A DNA stretch of 64,000 bases from Oscillospiraceae bacterium (GCA_015066045.1 SVPD01000009.1:1-64000); one strand, 5' to 3'. Positions 8,247 to 17,154 are shown, numbered from the stretch's first letter. Notes: generated by a model from the letters alone, not told the origin. Numbers and translations are program-made.

Positions 8247-10031
8247 TTAGCCGTAGATAGGTCCGTATTTTTCGCAGGCCTTATAGTCTGCACTCTGACT
8301 GTCCTCTGTGCCGAAGGCTGCCCATGAGTGGGGACGGAAGATTCTGTCTTCGGGAACATTATGCATATTTACAGGGATACGGAGCATAGATGCAAGTGTG
8401 ATAAGGTCATCACCTACATGGCCGTAAACGGTTACGCCGTGGTTAGCACCCCAGTTAGCCATCACGGAGTAAACATCCTTGAATGCACCCTTGCCCGTAA
8501 GGTTAGGTACGAACCAGGTGGTGGGCCAGGTTCGGTCTGTTCTTACATCGATAGTGGTGTGTGCATTATCGGGAAGGTCAGCAGTATAGCCTTCTGCTAT
8601 CTGCATAACGGGGCCGATACCCTCGATAATATTTACACGGAGCATAGTAACGGGCATTTCTGCTCTGCAGCGGAAGTGGCTTGAAAATCCGCCGCCTCTG
8701 AAATATTCATAGTTGGCTCTGCACCAGTCAGTAGCTTCGAGACAGGCCTTCATATCCTCCTCTGTGATTTCCCAGAAAGGCTTCATGCAGCCTTCACCCT
8801 TGTCGTTCTTTGCTGCGCCGCTGCCGTCAAGAGCAGTTGCACCCGAGTTGATAAGGTGGATAAAGCCATCCTTAGCCTTGCCCTCGGGCCTATAGCCCGT
8901 AACTCTTTCGCAGGCCTCGGGAGACCAATAGGTACGCACATCGTGGAAGCAGGGAGCACTACCCGAAATGAGTGTGCCGAGCATCATAGCTACGCCGTTA
9001 AGAGTGTCATTCTCTGTAGCGAAGGGTGTGGGAGCCTTAGGACCGTTCCAGTCAAAGGTGGAAGCCATAATAGCCTCGGTGAAGTCAGCATTGGGGAGCC
9101 AGTCTGTCCAGTTTCTCTGTCCCTGGAAGCCGCCTGCTACTGCGTTTTTACCGAGAGCCTCCTCATGCCAACCGAGGTCGTCAAGCTTTTTATTACCGTA
9201 GAGAATATCTCTGACGATGATGGAAAATTTAGCGATGAATTCCCAGTCCTTGTCAGCGGGAATCACCTTTGATTTTCTGATGATTTCGGGAAGATTTTTG
9301 CCTGCGTTCACATCAAAGCCTTCCTTGCAGTTTGCCTTGATCCATGCAAGTGCCTTTTCATATTCAGCCTTGTCATAAATTTCGAGAGTGATTCGTCTGA
9401 TAATGTCACTCATATCCACCCATTCGGCACGGATACCGAAATATTTCTGGAACATAGAAGCGTCACAGTAGCTGCCTGCGATACCCATTGAAATACCGCC
9501 GAGGTTTACATAAGCCTTGTTCTTCATCCAGCCTACTGCCACTGCACCTCTGGCGAAGGAAAGAATTTTCTTTGCCACGTCCTCGGGAATGGTTCTGTCG
9601 TCCATATCCTGAACGTTTTTACCGTAGATAGAGAAGGCGGGAAGTCCCTTCTGTGCATAAGCGGCCATAACTGCGGCAAGATAAACCGCACCCGGTCTCT
9701 CTGTACCGTTGAAGCCCCATACTGCCTTGATGGTGTTGGGATTCATATCGAAGGTTTCGGAGCCGTAGCACCAGCAGGGAGTTACGCTAAGAGTAGCCAC
9801 TACATTTTCTTTGGAAAACTGCTCTTCACATTTAGCGGCTTCTGCACCGCCGCCAATGGTGGTGGCGGAAATGACACACTGAACCGGTGTACCGTCAGGA
9901 TACTTGAGGGTTTCGCTGATAAGCTTGGCAGCATTTTCAGCCATTCCCATAGTCTGCGCCTCGAGGCTTTCTCTTACGCCGCCCCAACGTCCGTCAATAA
10001 CAGGTCTGATGCCAATTTTAGGATATAACAT
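8247..10031 (-). CDS. fucI: L-fucose isomerase
   Basis: A 594-residue enzyme that converts L-fucose to L-fuculose using Mn2+. It is nearly colinear with E. coli FucI: the KIGIRPVIDGR N-terminus, VTPCWCYGSET, WGFNGTERPGAVYLAA, AAGFQGQR-like AGGFQGQRNWTD, the metal-site regions ATENDTLNGVAMM and DVRTYWSPEA, and SVMANWGANHG near the C-terminus. Length is the family norm. It lies 20 bp after the sugar kinase gene and is the fourth gene of the operon. The ATG has a good ribosome binding site (AAGGAG). Some FucI enzymes also isomerise D-arabinose; that would be a side activity. Confidence 0.96.
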   Translation of the reverse strand: MLYPKIGIRPVIDGRWGGVRESLEAQTMGMAENAAKLISETLKYPDGTPVQCVISATTIGGGAEAAKCEEQFSKENVVATLSVTPCWCYGSETFDMNPNTIKAVWGFNGTERPGAVYLAAVMAAYAQKGLPAFSIYGKNVQDMDDRTIPEDVAKKILSFARGAVAVGWMKNKAYVNLGGISMGIAGSYCDASMFQKYFGIRAEWVDMSDIIRRITLEIYDKAEYEKALAWIKANCKEGFDVNAGKNLPEIIRKSKVIPADKDWEFIAKFSIIVRDILYGNKKLDDLGWHEEALGKNAVAGGFQGQRNWTDWLPNADFTEAIMASTFDWNGPKAPTPFATENDTLNGVAMMLGTLISGSAPCFHDVRTYWSPEACERVTGYRPEGKAKDGFIHLINSGATALDGSGAAKNDKGEGCMKPFWEITEEDMKACLEATDWCRANYEYFRGGGFSSHFRCRAEMPVTMLRVNIIEGIGPVMQIAEGYTADLPDNAHTTIDVRTDRTWPTTWFVPNLTGKGAFKDVYSVMANWGANHGVTVYGHVGDDLITLASMLRIPVNMHNVPEDRIFRPHSWAAFGTEDSQSADYKACEKYGPIYG

Positions 10032-10051
10032 AATATTTTTCTCCTTTATGT

Positions 10052-11464
10052 TTATTTTTTAATAATTTTACAGAATCTTACGAAGGCCTCATCCCAATCT
10101 GATGTATGCTTTTCTTCGTATCTTTTTACCTTTTCAGTTTCGGCGATAAGCTCTCTGCCCTTTTCGATGCTTTCGATTTCACCCAGAGCAATAAGCTGGA
10201 GAACTATATTACCTAAAGCAGTAGCCTCAATGGGGCCTGCTATTACGGGAATACCGATGCTCTGTGCGGAAAGCTCGCAGAGGAAGCCGTCCTTCGTGCC
10301 TCCGCCCATAAGGTGAAGCACATCGAAGCTTTTACCCGTACACTCCGTAATCTGCTCGAGAGCAAGTCTGTATTTAAGAGCGAGGCTTTCATAAATACAT
10401 CTTACCAGCTGACCAATGGTTTCAGGCACAGGCTGTCCTGTGCTTTTACAGTAGGCTTTGATTTTATCGGGAAGGTTTCCGTGAGCGGAAAGCTCAGGAG
10501 CATCGGGATCAATAAAGGATCTAAATTTCTCGCTTTCACGGGCAAGCATTTCAAGCTCGTTATAGGAATATTTACGGTCGGTTTTCGCAAGGTCACGTCT
10601 GGTTTCCTGTATAAGCCACAGACCGCTGATATTTTTAAGGAAATTAACCTTTCCGTTAGCACCGACCTCGTTCGAAAGCTCGAGAGCATTACTCTGCTGT
10701 GTCATAACAGGCTCGTCAAGCTCACAGCCGATAAGTGACCATGTGCCGCAGGAAAGGAAGGCGGCATTTTCGCTTTCAGCGGGCATAGCGGCTACGGCAC
10801 ACTGTGTATCATGGCCTGCCACACTTATCACGGGAATTCCCTTGTAATCGCCGTTAACGGTAGCGCTGGGGCAGATTCCAGGAAAGATATCCTTGCTTAT
10901 GCCGAAGCATTCAGTCACCCTATCACTCCATCTTTTAGTGAGAGGATTAAGCATCTGTGAGGTGGAAGCGATGGTGGTTTCACATACCCTTTTACCTGTG
11001 AGAAGATAAGCGAAAAGGTCGGGCATAAAGAGAAGCTTGTCAGCCTTGTCTTTATTTTCGTCAGAGATAAGCTGAAAAAGAGTATTGATATTCATTATCT
11101 GATTACCGGTTTCAGCGTAAATCTCCTCTGCACTCATCTGAGAGAATGCTTTTTCGAGGGCATCCTTCGTTCTTTCATCACGGTAATGGTAAGGCTCATG
11201 GATTATACTGCCCTCTTTATCTAAAAGAGCATAATCGACGCCCCATGTATCGAAGGCTAGGGAGTCAACCTTACCGGCTTTTTCTATGGCGGCTTTAACC
11301 TCACCTATTATCATATCCACATCGTGGCAGACGTGTCCGTCCACATACTTCGGTATATTATCAAAGCGGTGGATTTCCTCATACCTTATTTCTTTTCCGT
11401 CAAAGGTTGCCTTGATAGCTCTGCCGGTGGATGCACCGAAATCAAAGGCTAAAACCGTTTTCAT
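10052..11464 (-). CDS. FGGY-family sugar kinase, rhamnulokinase type, probable L-fuculokinase
   Basis: A 470-residue ATP-dependent carbohydrate kinase. The N-terminal phosphate-binding motif DFGASTGR (8-15), the substrate loop DTWGVDYALLD, AGHDTQCAVAA and the C-terminal LMGGGTKDGFLCEL mark the RhaB branch of the FGGY family, not the E. coli FucK branch. The gene sits between fucU and fucI, and no rhamnose isomerase or rhamnulose-phosphate aldolase gene is present. The natural reading is therefore that it phosphorylates L-fuculose to L-fuculose 1-phosphate, an inference from context. The ATG overlaps the fucU stop codon in an ATGA, so the two are translationally coupled. A conventional name from sequence alone would be rhamnulokinase (rhaB). 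Confidence 0.9.
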   Translation of the reverse strand: MKTVLAFDFGASTGRAIKATFDGKEIRYEEIHRFDNIPKYVDGHVCHDVDMIIGEVKAAIEKAGKVDSLAFDTWGVDYALLDKEGSIIHEPYHYRDERTKDALEKAFSQMSAEEIYAETGNQIMNINTLFQLISDENKDKADKLLFMPDLFAYLLTGKRVCETTIASTSQMLNPLTKRWSDRVTECFGISKDIFPGICPSATVNGDYKGIPVISVAGHDTQCAVAAMPAESENAAFLSCGTWSLIGCELDEPVMTQQSNALELSNEVGANGKVNFLKNISGLWLIQETRRDLAKTDRKYSYNELEMLARESEKFRSFIDPDAPELSAHGNLPDKIKAYCKSTGQPVPETIGQLVRCIYESLALKYRLALEQITECTGKSFDVLHLMGGGTKDGFLCELSAQSIGIPVIAGPIEATALGNIVLQLIALGEIESIEKGRELIAETEKVKRYEEKHTSDWDEAFVRFCKIIKK

Positions 11465-11898
11465 TTTACCACACCCTTTTTCAGAAGAATATTGGCATAA
11501 ATAGCCCTTTCACCTGTGGCTATGATGAGATAAGCACTCTTTGCTCTTTCATAGAAGGCAAAGCGCTCGGTGTAATCGACAGCGTGATGGTCGGGCTCGT
11601 GCTTCACAAGTATCTCTTCATAGGTACCCCATATTTCGGGAGTGCCGCAGGTGTCACCCTTGACAACCTCCATAAGAGCTACGGGCTTTTCGGTATATGT
11701 ATCGAGAGGAATAAGCTTCAGCACTGCATCAAGAATTTCGGGTACGCCGTGTCCGTCGGCACGGATAACCACGGCATTCTTTCCCACACTGTGGCAGGGA
11801 AAATTTCCGTCAGCGATGACAAGCTCGTCCCCGTGTCCCATCTCAGCCAGAGCCTTCAGAAGGTCGGGAGAAATAACAGGTGATATTCCTTTAAGCAT
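11461..11898 (-). CDS. fucU: L-fucose mutarotase
   Basis: A 145-residue RbsD/FucU-family protein that interconverts the alpha and beta anomers of L-fucose. It matches FucU in MLKGISPVISPDLL, LAEMGHGDELVIADGNFP, the DGH pair, RFAFYERAKSAY and the ending TGERAIYANILLKKGV. The active-site His (His in MGHGDE) is present. The reading frame opens with an upstream TTG at 11913, but ATG at 11898 is preceded by GAGGTG and starts exactly where FucU starts, so the shorter form is chosen. The gene starts 12 bp after the fucA stop and overlaps the kinase start by 4 bp. Confidence 0.94.
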   Translation of the reverse strand: MLKGISPVISPDLLKALAEMGHGDELVIADGNFPCHSVGKNAVVIRADGHGVPEILDAVLKLIPLDTYTEKPVALMEVVKGDTCGTPEIWGTYEEILVKHEPDHHAVDYTERFAFYERAKSAYLIIATGERAIYANILLKKGVVK

Positions 11899-11909
11899 AG
11901 TGTCACCTC

Positions 11910-12620
11910 TCAATCCTTTTTATGCAGCATTCCGTCATCGTCGTTAAATACCTTGTATCCGGGATGACGGCCTGTAACTCTGTAATAGCCTCTGAGGTCG
12001 ATAAGCTTTTGAATGTTTTCTCTGCTTATGTCGTGGCTTCCGCCCAAAATGACGGCATTAATGGTAATCTTGGCCCAAAGCTCAAGGCTTTCCATTCTGT
12101 AAAAGGCAGTAATAACGTCACTGCCCACTGCGAGAGCACCGTGATTTTCCAGAAGCATTACATCGTGCTCCTCGAGATAAGGCTCGATAGAGTCGGGAAC
12201 CTCGGAGGTGGAGGGTGTGCCGTAGGGAGTGAGAGGCACAGAGCCAATAACTGCCACATCCTCGATCATATTATACATATCCATAGCCTTATGAGCCACG
12301 GCAAAGCCCGTAGCTCCGGGAGGATGAGCGTGGATTACGCTGAATACATCCTCTCTCTTATCATAGCAGCGAAGGTGCATTTTGATTTCGCTGGAGGGAC
12401 GGTAGCCCTCTTCAGCCTCGAGGATATTACCCTCTCTGTCTAAAATGACGAGCTTATCGGGTGTTATGAAGGATTTACTGATGCCGGTGGGAGTGGCGAT
12501 AATTCTTCCGTCGGGAAGTTTTGCGCTGACGTTACCGTCATTGGCTGCTACCCAGCCGAGCTGCCACATTTTATGGCAGACGTCGCAGATCTGATCTTTG
12601 ATTTGTTGTAAGGTGTCCAT
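11910..12620 (-). CDS. fucA: L-fuculose-1-phosphate aldolase (class II, FucA/AraD family)
   Basis: A 236-residue zinc aldolase that splits L-fuculose 1-phosphate into dihydroxyacetone phosphate and L-lactaldehyde. The phosphate-binding stretch NDGNVSAKL (27-35), TPTGISK, the substrate-binding RPSSEIKMHL and the zinc ligands in IHAHPPG are visible, with a further zinc ligand region in LLENHGALAVG. It is the first gene of the fucose operon, with promoter 12653-12681 and a good AAGGAGATATAAT ribosome binding site. The family also contains rhamnulose-1-phosphate and ribulose-5-phosphate enzymes; the fucU and fucI neighbours settle the choice. Confidence 0.93.
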   Translation of the reverse strand: MDTLQQIKDQICDVCHKMWQLGWVAANDGNVSAKLPDGRIIATPTGISKSFITPDKLVILDREGNILEAEEGYRPSSEIKMHLRCYDKREDVFSVIHAHPPGATGFAVAHKAMDMYNMIEDVAVIGSVPLTPYGTPSTSEVPDSIEPYLEEHDVMLLENHGALAVGSDVITAFYRMESLELWAKITINAVILGGSHDISRENIQKLIDLRGYYRVTGRHPGYKVFNDDDGMLHKKD

Positions 12621-12652
12621 ATTATATCTCCTTTATTTAATTTTCTTCTTTT

Positions 12653-12681
12653 AGTATAACAGAGATATTTTTTAAATTCAA
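12653..12681 (-). promoter_or_regulatory. Sigma-A promoter of the fucose operon
   Basis: TTGAAT (12676-12681) and TATACT (12653-12658) are spaced 17 bp on the minus strand, 33 bp before the fucA ATG. No regulator gene lies beside it and I see no clear operator palindrome. Confidence 0.8.
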
Positions 12682-12702
12682 TATCAATCCTTTTATTTAA
12701 CG

Positions 12703-12729
12703 AAAAAAACTGTCACCAAAAGGTGACAG
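12703..12729 (-). terminator. Terminator of the E2-like acyltransferase gene
   Basis: The stem CTGTCACC/GGTGACAG (12710-12717 / 12722-12729) has a tetraloop. On the minus strand it is followed by seven T. It lies between the acyltransferase stop and the fucose promoter. Confidence 0.85.
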
Positions 12730-12741
12730 TAATAAATATAT

Positions 12742-13683
12742 TTACCACTCTCTGATAACCTCGGGATTAGCAAAGATTTCATCGAGCTTCTGAATGAAGG
12801 GAAGAATATCACCGAAGCCGCCTACTCTGTGGTCAAAGGTGAGAGTAATGGGAAGAGTTTTTTTCGTGCCCATTTCGATTTCGCCCTTTTCGTTTTTATA
12901 AACGTAATTTTCATCTCTCGCCACACCGACAGCCATAAGAAACACCTGAGGATAAAGAAGAGGAGCGTTGGTTACTCTGCCGTTCAGATTCTTATTTACG
13001 GCGCCGAGGTTAGTAAGACATACGGTACCTTCGTCAAGATCGTCGGGCATAAGACAGCCTTCTCCACGGGGAGCGTGCTCGAAAATACCCTTGACCGTAG
13101 CAACCCTTCCCTTACCGATATAGCCTGCAAGAGTCTGTGCAAAGGTGGAGATAAGCTTGCCCTTGATAATAAAGCCGAGAGTTCTTTTCGTAAGAAGGTC
13201 GAAAAGCACACGGTCAACATCACTGGTCTGGATAAGATGAGCAAGCTCAGCAGTACGCAGAGAAATCTCTTTAAGGCTTTTTTCCTCGCAGGCACGTACC
13301 TTTACGGGAAAGGTCTCACCTGTTTCGAGAAGTATGGGCACTGCGATGTCCACATGCTTTTTTATGATAAGCTTACCTGTGGTGCACAGACGGTTATATT
13401 CGATGTAAGAATTAAGTCTCGGAGCTACCTTAAGACCTTCTACCATAGCACGCATCATAAGGTCATTGAAGGTGAGCTTGTAGTCACACTCCGCCTGAAG
13501 CTTACGGAACTCCTCCCAAAACTTCGTAACATCGGCATCATAGGTGTAGCCGGGAGTAGGCATATCCTGTGCGTTGGTAAGAACATTACCCGAAATTTTA
13601 GCTTTGAGATTAAAATATTCTATTTTATCCCCTTCTACGGGGCCGTGAGTTACGTCTGCTATAAAATCCTTAAATTTGCTCAT
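12742..13683 (-). CDS. Stand-alone 2-oxoacid dehydrogenase E2-like acyltransferase
   Basis: A 313-residue protein consisting of just the catalytic, chloramphenicol-acetyltransferase-like domain of 2-oxoacid dehydrogenase E2 subunits. The diagnostic C-terminal DHRVGGFGD (catalytic His plus the following Gly/Asp stretch) and the internal CLTNLGAVN segment are present. The lipoyl and E1/E3-binding domains that precede it in true E2 proteins are absent, and no E1 or E3 gene is nearby. It probably transfers acyl groups between CoA and an unknown acceptor as a trimer, by family analogy. The frame allows an ATG at 13707, but GGTGA sits before the ATG at 13683, which is chosen. It is monocistronic, with its own promoter and terminator. 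Confidence 0.85.
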   Translation of the reverse strand: MSKFKDFIADVTHGPVEGDKIEYFNLKAKISGNVLTNAQDMPTPGYTYDADVTKFWEEFRKLQAECDYKLTFNDLMMRAMVEGLKVAPRLNSYIEYNRLCTTGKLIIKKHVDIAVPILLETGETFPVKVRACEEKSLKEISLRTAELAHLIQTSDVDRVLFDLLTKRTLGFIIKGKLISTFAQTLAGYIGKGRVATVKGIFEHAPRGEGCLMPDDLDEGTVCLTNLGAVNKNLNGRVTNAPLLYPQVFLMAVGVARDENYVYKNEKGEIEMGTKKTLPITLTFDHRVGGFGDILPFIQKLDEIFANPEVIREW

Positions 13684-13732
13684 TGGTTTTTCACCGTCCG
13701 TTTTCATATTTTCTGCAAAAAACTATAAAAAC

Positions 13733-13761
13733 AGTCTACCACTAAAGAGCGTATTTGTCAA
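13733..13761 (-). promoter_or_regulatory. Promoter of the E2-like acyltransferase gene
   Basis: TTGACA (13756-13761) and TAGACT (13733-13738) are 17 bp apart on the minus strand. Confidence 0.7.
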
Positions 13762-13815
13762 TTGATTAGTACGTTTTGAAACAGTTTGTACAAATATGTA
13801 TAATTCTTTATTAAC

Positions 13816-13840
13816 AAAATAGCACCCCCGAAGGAGTGCT
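13816..13840 (-). terminator. Terminator of the 308-residue metallophosphoesterase gene
   Basis: On the minus strand AGCACTCC and GGGGTGCT flank a TTCG tetraloop (13821-13840), followed by ATTTTGTT. It sits 15 bp after the stop codon. Confidence 0.75.
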
Positions 13841-13855
13841 ATGAGAAATGCTTAC

Positions 13856-14782
13856 TTATTTATATACGTATCTGAGTTCTTCATTCCATTCGCCTTTGAT
13901 GAAGTTTCTTACTCTTACTACTACTTCATCCTCGTAAACCTCGACAACGATACCGTCACCTGCTTCGTAATCAGTGGTTTCGGTTACACGGCAAAGGTTG
14001 ATACAGTCAACGCCGTAGTTTTCATAGAAGTTATTACCGTCGATGTAATCATGGATATGACCGTGAATGAAAAGCTCAACATCATATTCTGCCAGAAGAG
14101 CGCCAAGCTCAGCCTTGTCAACCTCTGCACCCTCGGTTCCGTCCTTGTCAAGATAACGGAGAGGATAATGATTGAATACAAAGACACGGGCGTCAGCTTC
14201 CTCAGCCTCTTTAAGTACACCCTCAAGCCAAGTGAGCTGCTTTAAGGTCATAGTGAAATCCTCAGTGTCAGGTCTCTCGGAAACGAGACATACCATATAA
14301 ACACCGTCGATTACTCTGTAGAAATAGTCATTGTTGAGAACATTGCCCAGTAAAAGGTTATTATAGAGATACTTCTGACGAAGCTTAGCAGAATCAGTTC
14401 CCTCTGCACCGTTACCGTAGTCGTGGTTACCTGCCAGAACAATATTATTCTCAGCAGGATTTACGGCCTTCAGTGCCGAATAGAAAAACAGATCCTCTAA
14501 AACCTGACCGTTCATAACATTATCGCCTGTGTAAACGACAGTGTCCACATCCTCTGCTGCCTTGATGCCCTCGAGAACGGATTTAAGCTTTGAGTAGGCT
14601 TCGGGGTTATTGGTTTCAACGTGAATATCTGACACTGCTACGAAGCTGGTGATAAGCTCATCAGGTCTCTCGGCAGAATAGGACTCTGCCGTGCTGCCGA
14701 AGGCAGGTGAAAGCATCATAAGAAGTGTCATAATGGTGGCTAATAAATCTTTGAGATAAATAATTACTGTAGAAAAGTCCAT
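13856..14782 (-). CDS. Exported calcineurin-like metallophosphoesterase
   Basis: A 308-residue phosphoesterase with a complete two-metal site: SDIH (Asp52, His54), YTGDN (Asp87), AGNHD (Asn119, His120), FNHYP and HGHIH. The N-terminus has a hydrophobic stretch (about residues 12-30, LLATIMTLLMMLSPAFGS) that looks like a signal peptide or anchor, so it probably acts outside the membrane. It is monocistronic between a clear promoter and terminator. The family covers nucleotidases, phosphodiesterases and protein phosphatases, and the substrate cannot be read from sequence. The secreted location points to scavenging or envelope phosphate chemistry. Confidence 0.88.
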   Translation of the reverse strand: MDFSTVIIYLKDLLATIMTLLMMLSPAFGSTAESYSAERPDELITSFVAVSDIHVETNNPEAYSKLKSVLEGIKAAEDVDTVVYTGDNVMNGQVLEDLFFYSALKAVNPAENNIVLAGNHDYGNGAEGTDSAKLRQKYLYNNLLLGNVLNNDYFYRVIDGVYMVCLVSERPDTEDFTMTLKQLTWLEGVLKEAEEADARVFVFNHYPLRYLDKDGTEGAEVDKAELGALLAEYDVELFIHGHIHDYIDGNNFYENYGVDCINLCRVTETTDYEAGDGIVVEVYEDEVVVRVRNFIKGEWNEELRYVYK

Positions 14783-14812
14783 ATTTTATCCTTCTTTCTT
14801 TGAATTTAATAA

Positions 14813-14841
14813 ATTATACCACAATATTTACACTTTGTAAA
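14813..14841 (-). promoter_or_regulatory. Promoter of the exported metallophosphoesterase gene
   Basis: TTTACA (14836-14841) and a perfect TATAAT (14813-14818) are 17 bp apart on the minus strand. Confidence 0.8.
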
Positions 14842-14863
14842 TTAAATATTGAAAAACTTTTCC

Positions 14864-14894
14864 AAAAAAATTTGCGGGGTTCACAGAACCCCGC
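14864..14894 (-). terminator. Terminator of secG
   Basis: The stem GCGGGGTTC (14874-14882) / GAACCCCGC (14886-14894) has a 3-nt loop. On the minus strand it is followed by AAATTTTTTT. Confidence 0.9.
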
Positions 14895-14915
14895 AGTTAA
14901 TTTGATTTCAGCTGA

Positions 14916-15167
14916 TTATGCGCCGAAAAGCACAAGTAATGATGACACAAGTGAAAGAACGAAGAAAACCGTGCCTGCAATCTTTGTGAACTTTTCGAGC
15001 TTTGCTTCCATAGTTCTGCCCTTATTTTTGCCGAAGAAAGTGTCGCCTGCACCTGCGATGGTACCGGAAAGACCTCTCTGCTTGCTTTCCTGTAACATAA
15101 CGAGAGCAATAATGAGAACGGAAACGATTATAATTATAATAGATAATACATACTGAAGCGCTGTCAT
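14916..15167 (-). CDS. secG: Preprotein translocase subunit SecG
   Basis: An 83-residue protein of the SecYEG channel. It shows the family layout: a first membrane segment (residues about 5-25, rich in Ile/Val), a cytoplasmic loop with the conserved LQESKQRGLSGTIAG and DTFFGKNKGRTMEAKLEK, and a second membrane segment at the C-terminus. The frame opens at a TTG (15182), but ATG at 15167 is preceded by GGAGG 8 nt upstream and is the likely start. It has its own promoter in the short gap after clpX and a strong terminator, so it is a separate unit although read-through from clpX is possible. Confidence 0.95.
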   Translation of the reverse strand: MTALQYVLSIIIIIVSVLIIALVMLQESKQRGLSGTIAGAGDTFFGKNKGRTMEAKLEKFTKIAGTVFFVLSLVSSLLVLFGA

Positions 15168-15198
15168 TTGTTCGACCTCCAAAATTTTATACTATGGT

Positions 15199-15228
15199 AT
15201 TTTATCACAATACTGAACAAAATGTCAA
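15199..15228 (-). promoter_or_regulatory. Promoter of secG
   Basis: TTGACA (15223-15228) and TAAAAT (15199-15204) are 18 bp apart on the minus strand, starting 5 bp after the clpX stop. Confidence 0.75.
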
Positions 15229-15232
15229 TAGA

Positions 15233-16528
15233 TTATTCAGATTTTTTACGCTTTGACTGAGGAAGACGGAAATGTCTGCCTTCAGAGTCTTCAAAGGTGT
15301 CAATTACTGCTCTTTCCGTACCCTCCACTGCCTCTTTGGTAATAAGGAGCTTACCGAAGGTACCTTCTGCCGGAACCTCGTACATATAATCGAGAAGCAG
15401 CTTTTCCATTATGGAGCGGAGACCTCGTGCGCCGGTTTTGGCCTCAAGTGTTTTTTCTGCGATAGCCTTAAGAGCGTCGAAATCAAACTCAAGGTCGATA
15501 TCGTCAATACCGAAAAGGTACTGATACTGTTTCACAAGAGCGTTTTTAGGCTCGGTCATAATTCTTACCAGTGCCGCCTCGTCGAGATTATCCAGAGCGG
15601 TTATGACGGGAAGTCTGCCCACAAGCTCGGGAATAAGTCCGAACTTAACCAGGTCGTGATGCACCACCTGATGCATTATCCTGCTGCTTTCAAAGTCACT
15701 TTTGGTTTTTATGGAGGCACCGAAACCGAGGCCTGAGTTGCCCATTCTCTTTTCTACTATCTTTTCGATTCCCTCAAAGGAGCCTGCACAGATAAAGAGA
15801 ATGTTTGTAGTGTCTATTTGGATGAATTCCTGCTGAGGATGCTTTCTTCCGCCCTGAGGAGGTACATTTGAAACCGTTCCCTCGAGGATTTTCAGAAGTG
15901 CCTGCTGAACACCCTCACCGCTTACGTCACGGGTGATGGAGGTGCTTTCGCTCTTTCTGCCGATTTTATCGATTTCATCCACATAGATGATACCCTTTTC
16001 GGCTCTCTCCACATCGAAATCAGCCGCCTGAATAAGTCTGAGAAGAATATTCTCTACGTCTTCACCTACATAGCCTGCCTCGGTAAGAGTGGTGGCATCA
16101 GCGATGGCAAAGGGTACATCGAGTATCCTCGCAAGAGTCTGGGCAAGCATAGTTTTACCTACACCTGTGGGACCGAGCATAAGAATATTACTCTTTCCCA
16201 CCTCAACGGGACTGTCCTTGCCCGAATATATTCTTTTATAGTGGTTATAAACTGCAACGCTGAGTGCTTTTTTAGCCTCGTCCTGTCCGATTACATATTC
16301 GTCGAGAAGTGCTTTGATTTCACTCGGCTTTTTCAGTGATGCAAAGTCGTTTTCACTTTTCCCTGCTTTTTTGTCCGTCTCTTCCTCTACGATTTCACGG
16401 CAAAGAGCCACGCATTCGTTACAGATGTATACACCGGGACCTGCTATCAGGGTTTTCACATCATTCTGGGATTTGTTGCAAAAGGAACATCTGACGTTCT
16501 TATCTTTGATGTCGCCGTCTCTTGCCAT
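15233..16528 (-). CDS. clpX: ClpX, ATP-dependent unfoldase of ClpXP
   Basis: A 431-residue AAA+ unfoldase that feeds proteins to ClpP. The N-terminal zinc-binding domain has Cys14, Cys17, Cys36 and Cys39. Walker A GPTGVGKT is at 119-126, Walker B is in [11 protein letters not shown], and the IGF-type ClpP-binding loop region and sensor motifs ([11 protein letters not shown]) follow. Length is normal. It starts 12 bp after the clpP stop, so clpP and clpX form one message, with tig upstream, the order common in Bacillota. The ribosome binding site of the ATG is weak, which fits translational coupling to clpP. Confidence 0.97.
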   Translation of the reverse strand: MARDGDIKDKNVRCSFCNKSQNDVKTLIAGPGVYICNECVALCREIVEEETDKKAGKSENDFASLKKPSEIKALLDEYVIGQDEAKKALSVAVYNHYKRIYSGKDSPVEVGKSNILMLGPTGVGKTMLAQTLARILDVPFAIADATTLTEAGYVGEDVENILLRLIQAADFDVERAEKGIIYVDEIDKIGRKSESTSITRDVSGEGVQQALLKILEGTVSNVPPQGGRKHPQQEFIQIDTTNILFICAGSFEGIEKIVEKRMGNSGLGFGASIKTKSDFESSRIMHQVVHHDLVKFGLIPELVGRLPVITALDNLDEAALVRIMTEPKNALVKQYQYLFGIDDIDLEFDFDALKAIAEKTLEAKTGARGLRSIMEKLLLDYMYEVPAEGTFGKLLITKEAVEGTERAVIDTFEDSEGRHFRLPQSKRKKSE

Positions 16529-16540
16529 AAGCTCTACCCC

Positions 16541-17125
16541 TTAATCTCTCTTATATAAAATCTTGTCAACAAGACCGTATTCAAGTGCCTCATCAGCAGT
16601 CATAAAGTTATCTCTTTCTGTGTCCTCAGCGATAACGGAAATGTCCTTGCCTGTGTTTTCGGCCAAGATTTTATTTAATTTTTCTTTAGTTCTTAAAATA
16701 TGGTCTGCCACTATTTTAATGTCGGTGGCCTGACCTTTGGCACCGCCGGAGGGCTGATGAATCATTACCTCACTGTTAGGAAGGCAGTATCTCTTTCCCT
16801 TGGTACCGGAGGAAAGAAGGAATGCACCCATGCTGGCGGCAAGGCCCATACAGATGGTGGAAACATCACATTTGATGTACTGCATGGTGTCATAGATAGC
16901 CATACCTGCGGTTACGGAGCCGCCGGGGCTATTGATATAAAAGCTGATATCCTTTTCGGAATCCTGACTTTCAAGGAATAAAAGCTGAGCCACTACAAGC
17001 GATGCGGTAGCGTCATTGACCTCATCCGAAAGAACGATGATACGGTCATTGAGAAGACGGGAATAAATGTCGTAGCTTCTCTCTCCTCTGCTTGTTTGCT
17101 CTACTACATAAGGTACTAAAGGCAT
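16541..17125 (-). CDS. clpP: ClpP, proteolytic subunit of ClpXP/ClpCP
   Basis: A 194-residue serine peptidase that forms the tetradecameric proteolytic chamber. The catalytic triad is intact: Ser98 in GLAASMGAF, His123 in MIHQPSGG and Asp172 in ERDNFM. The NSPGGSV oxyanion segment is at 65-71. The mature start is close to the usual processing site after the first few residues. It is followed by clpX after 12 bp and lies 101 bp downstream of tig, with a hairpin in that gap. Confidence 0.97.
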   Translation of the reverse strand: MPLVPYVVEQTSRGERSYDIYSRLLNDRIIVLSDEVNDATASLVVAQLLFLESQDSEKDISFYINSPGGSVTAGMAIYDTMQYIKCDVSTICMGLAASMGAFLLSSGTKGKRYCLPNSEVMIHQPSGGAKGQATDIKIVADHILRTKEKLNKILAENTGKDISVIAEDTERDNFMTADEALEYGLVDKILYKRD

Positions 17126-17154
17126 AATAGTTCCTCCTTAATAAATATTCAAAT

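Noticed and set aside
12829-13728. 299-codon plus-strand frame opposite the E2-like gene
   Set aside because: Antisense shadow. The minus strand has promoter, ribosome binding site and the DHRVGGFGD motif.
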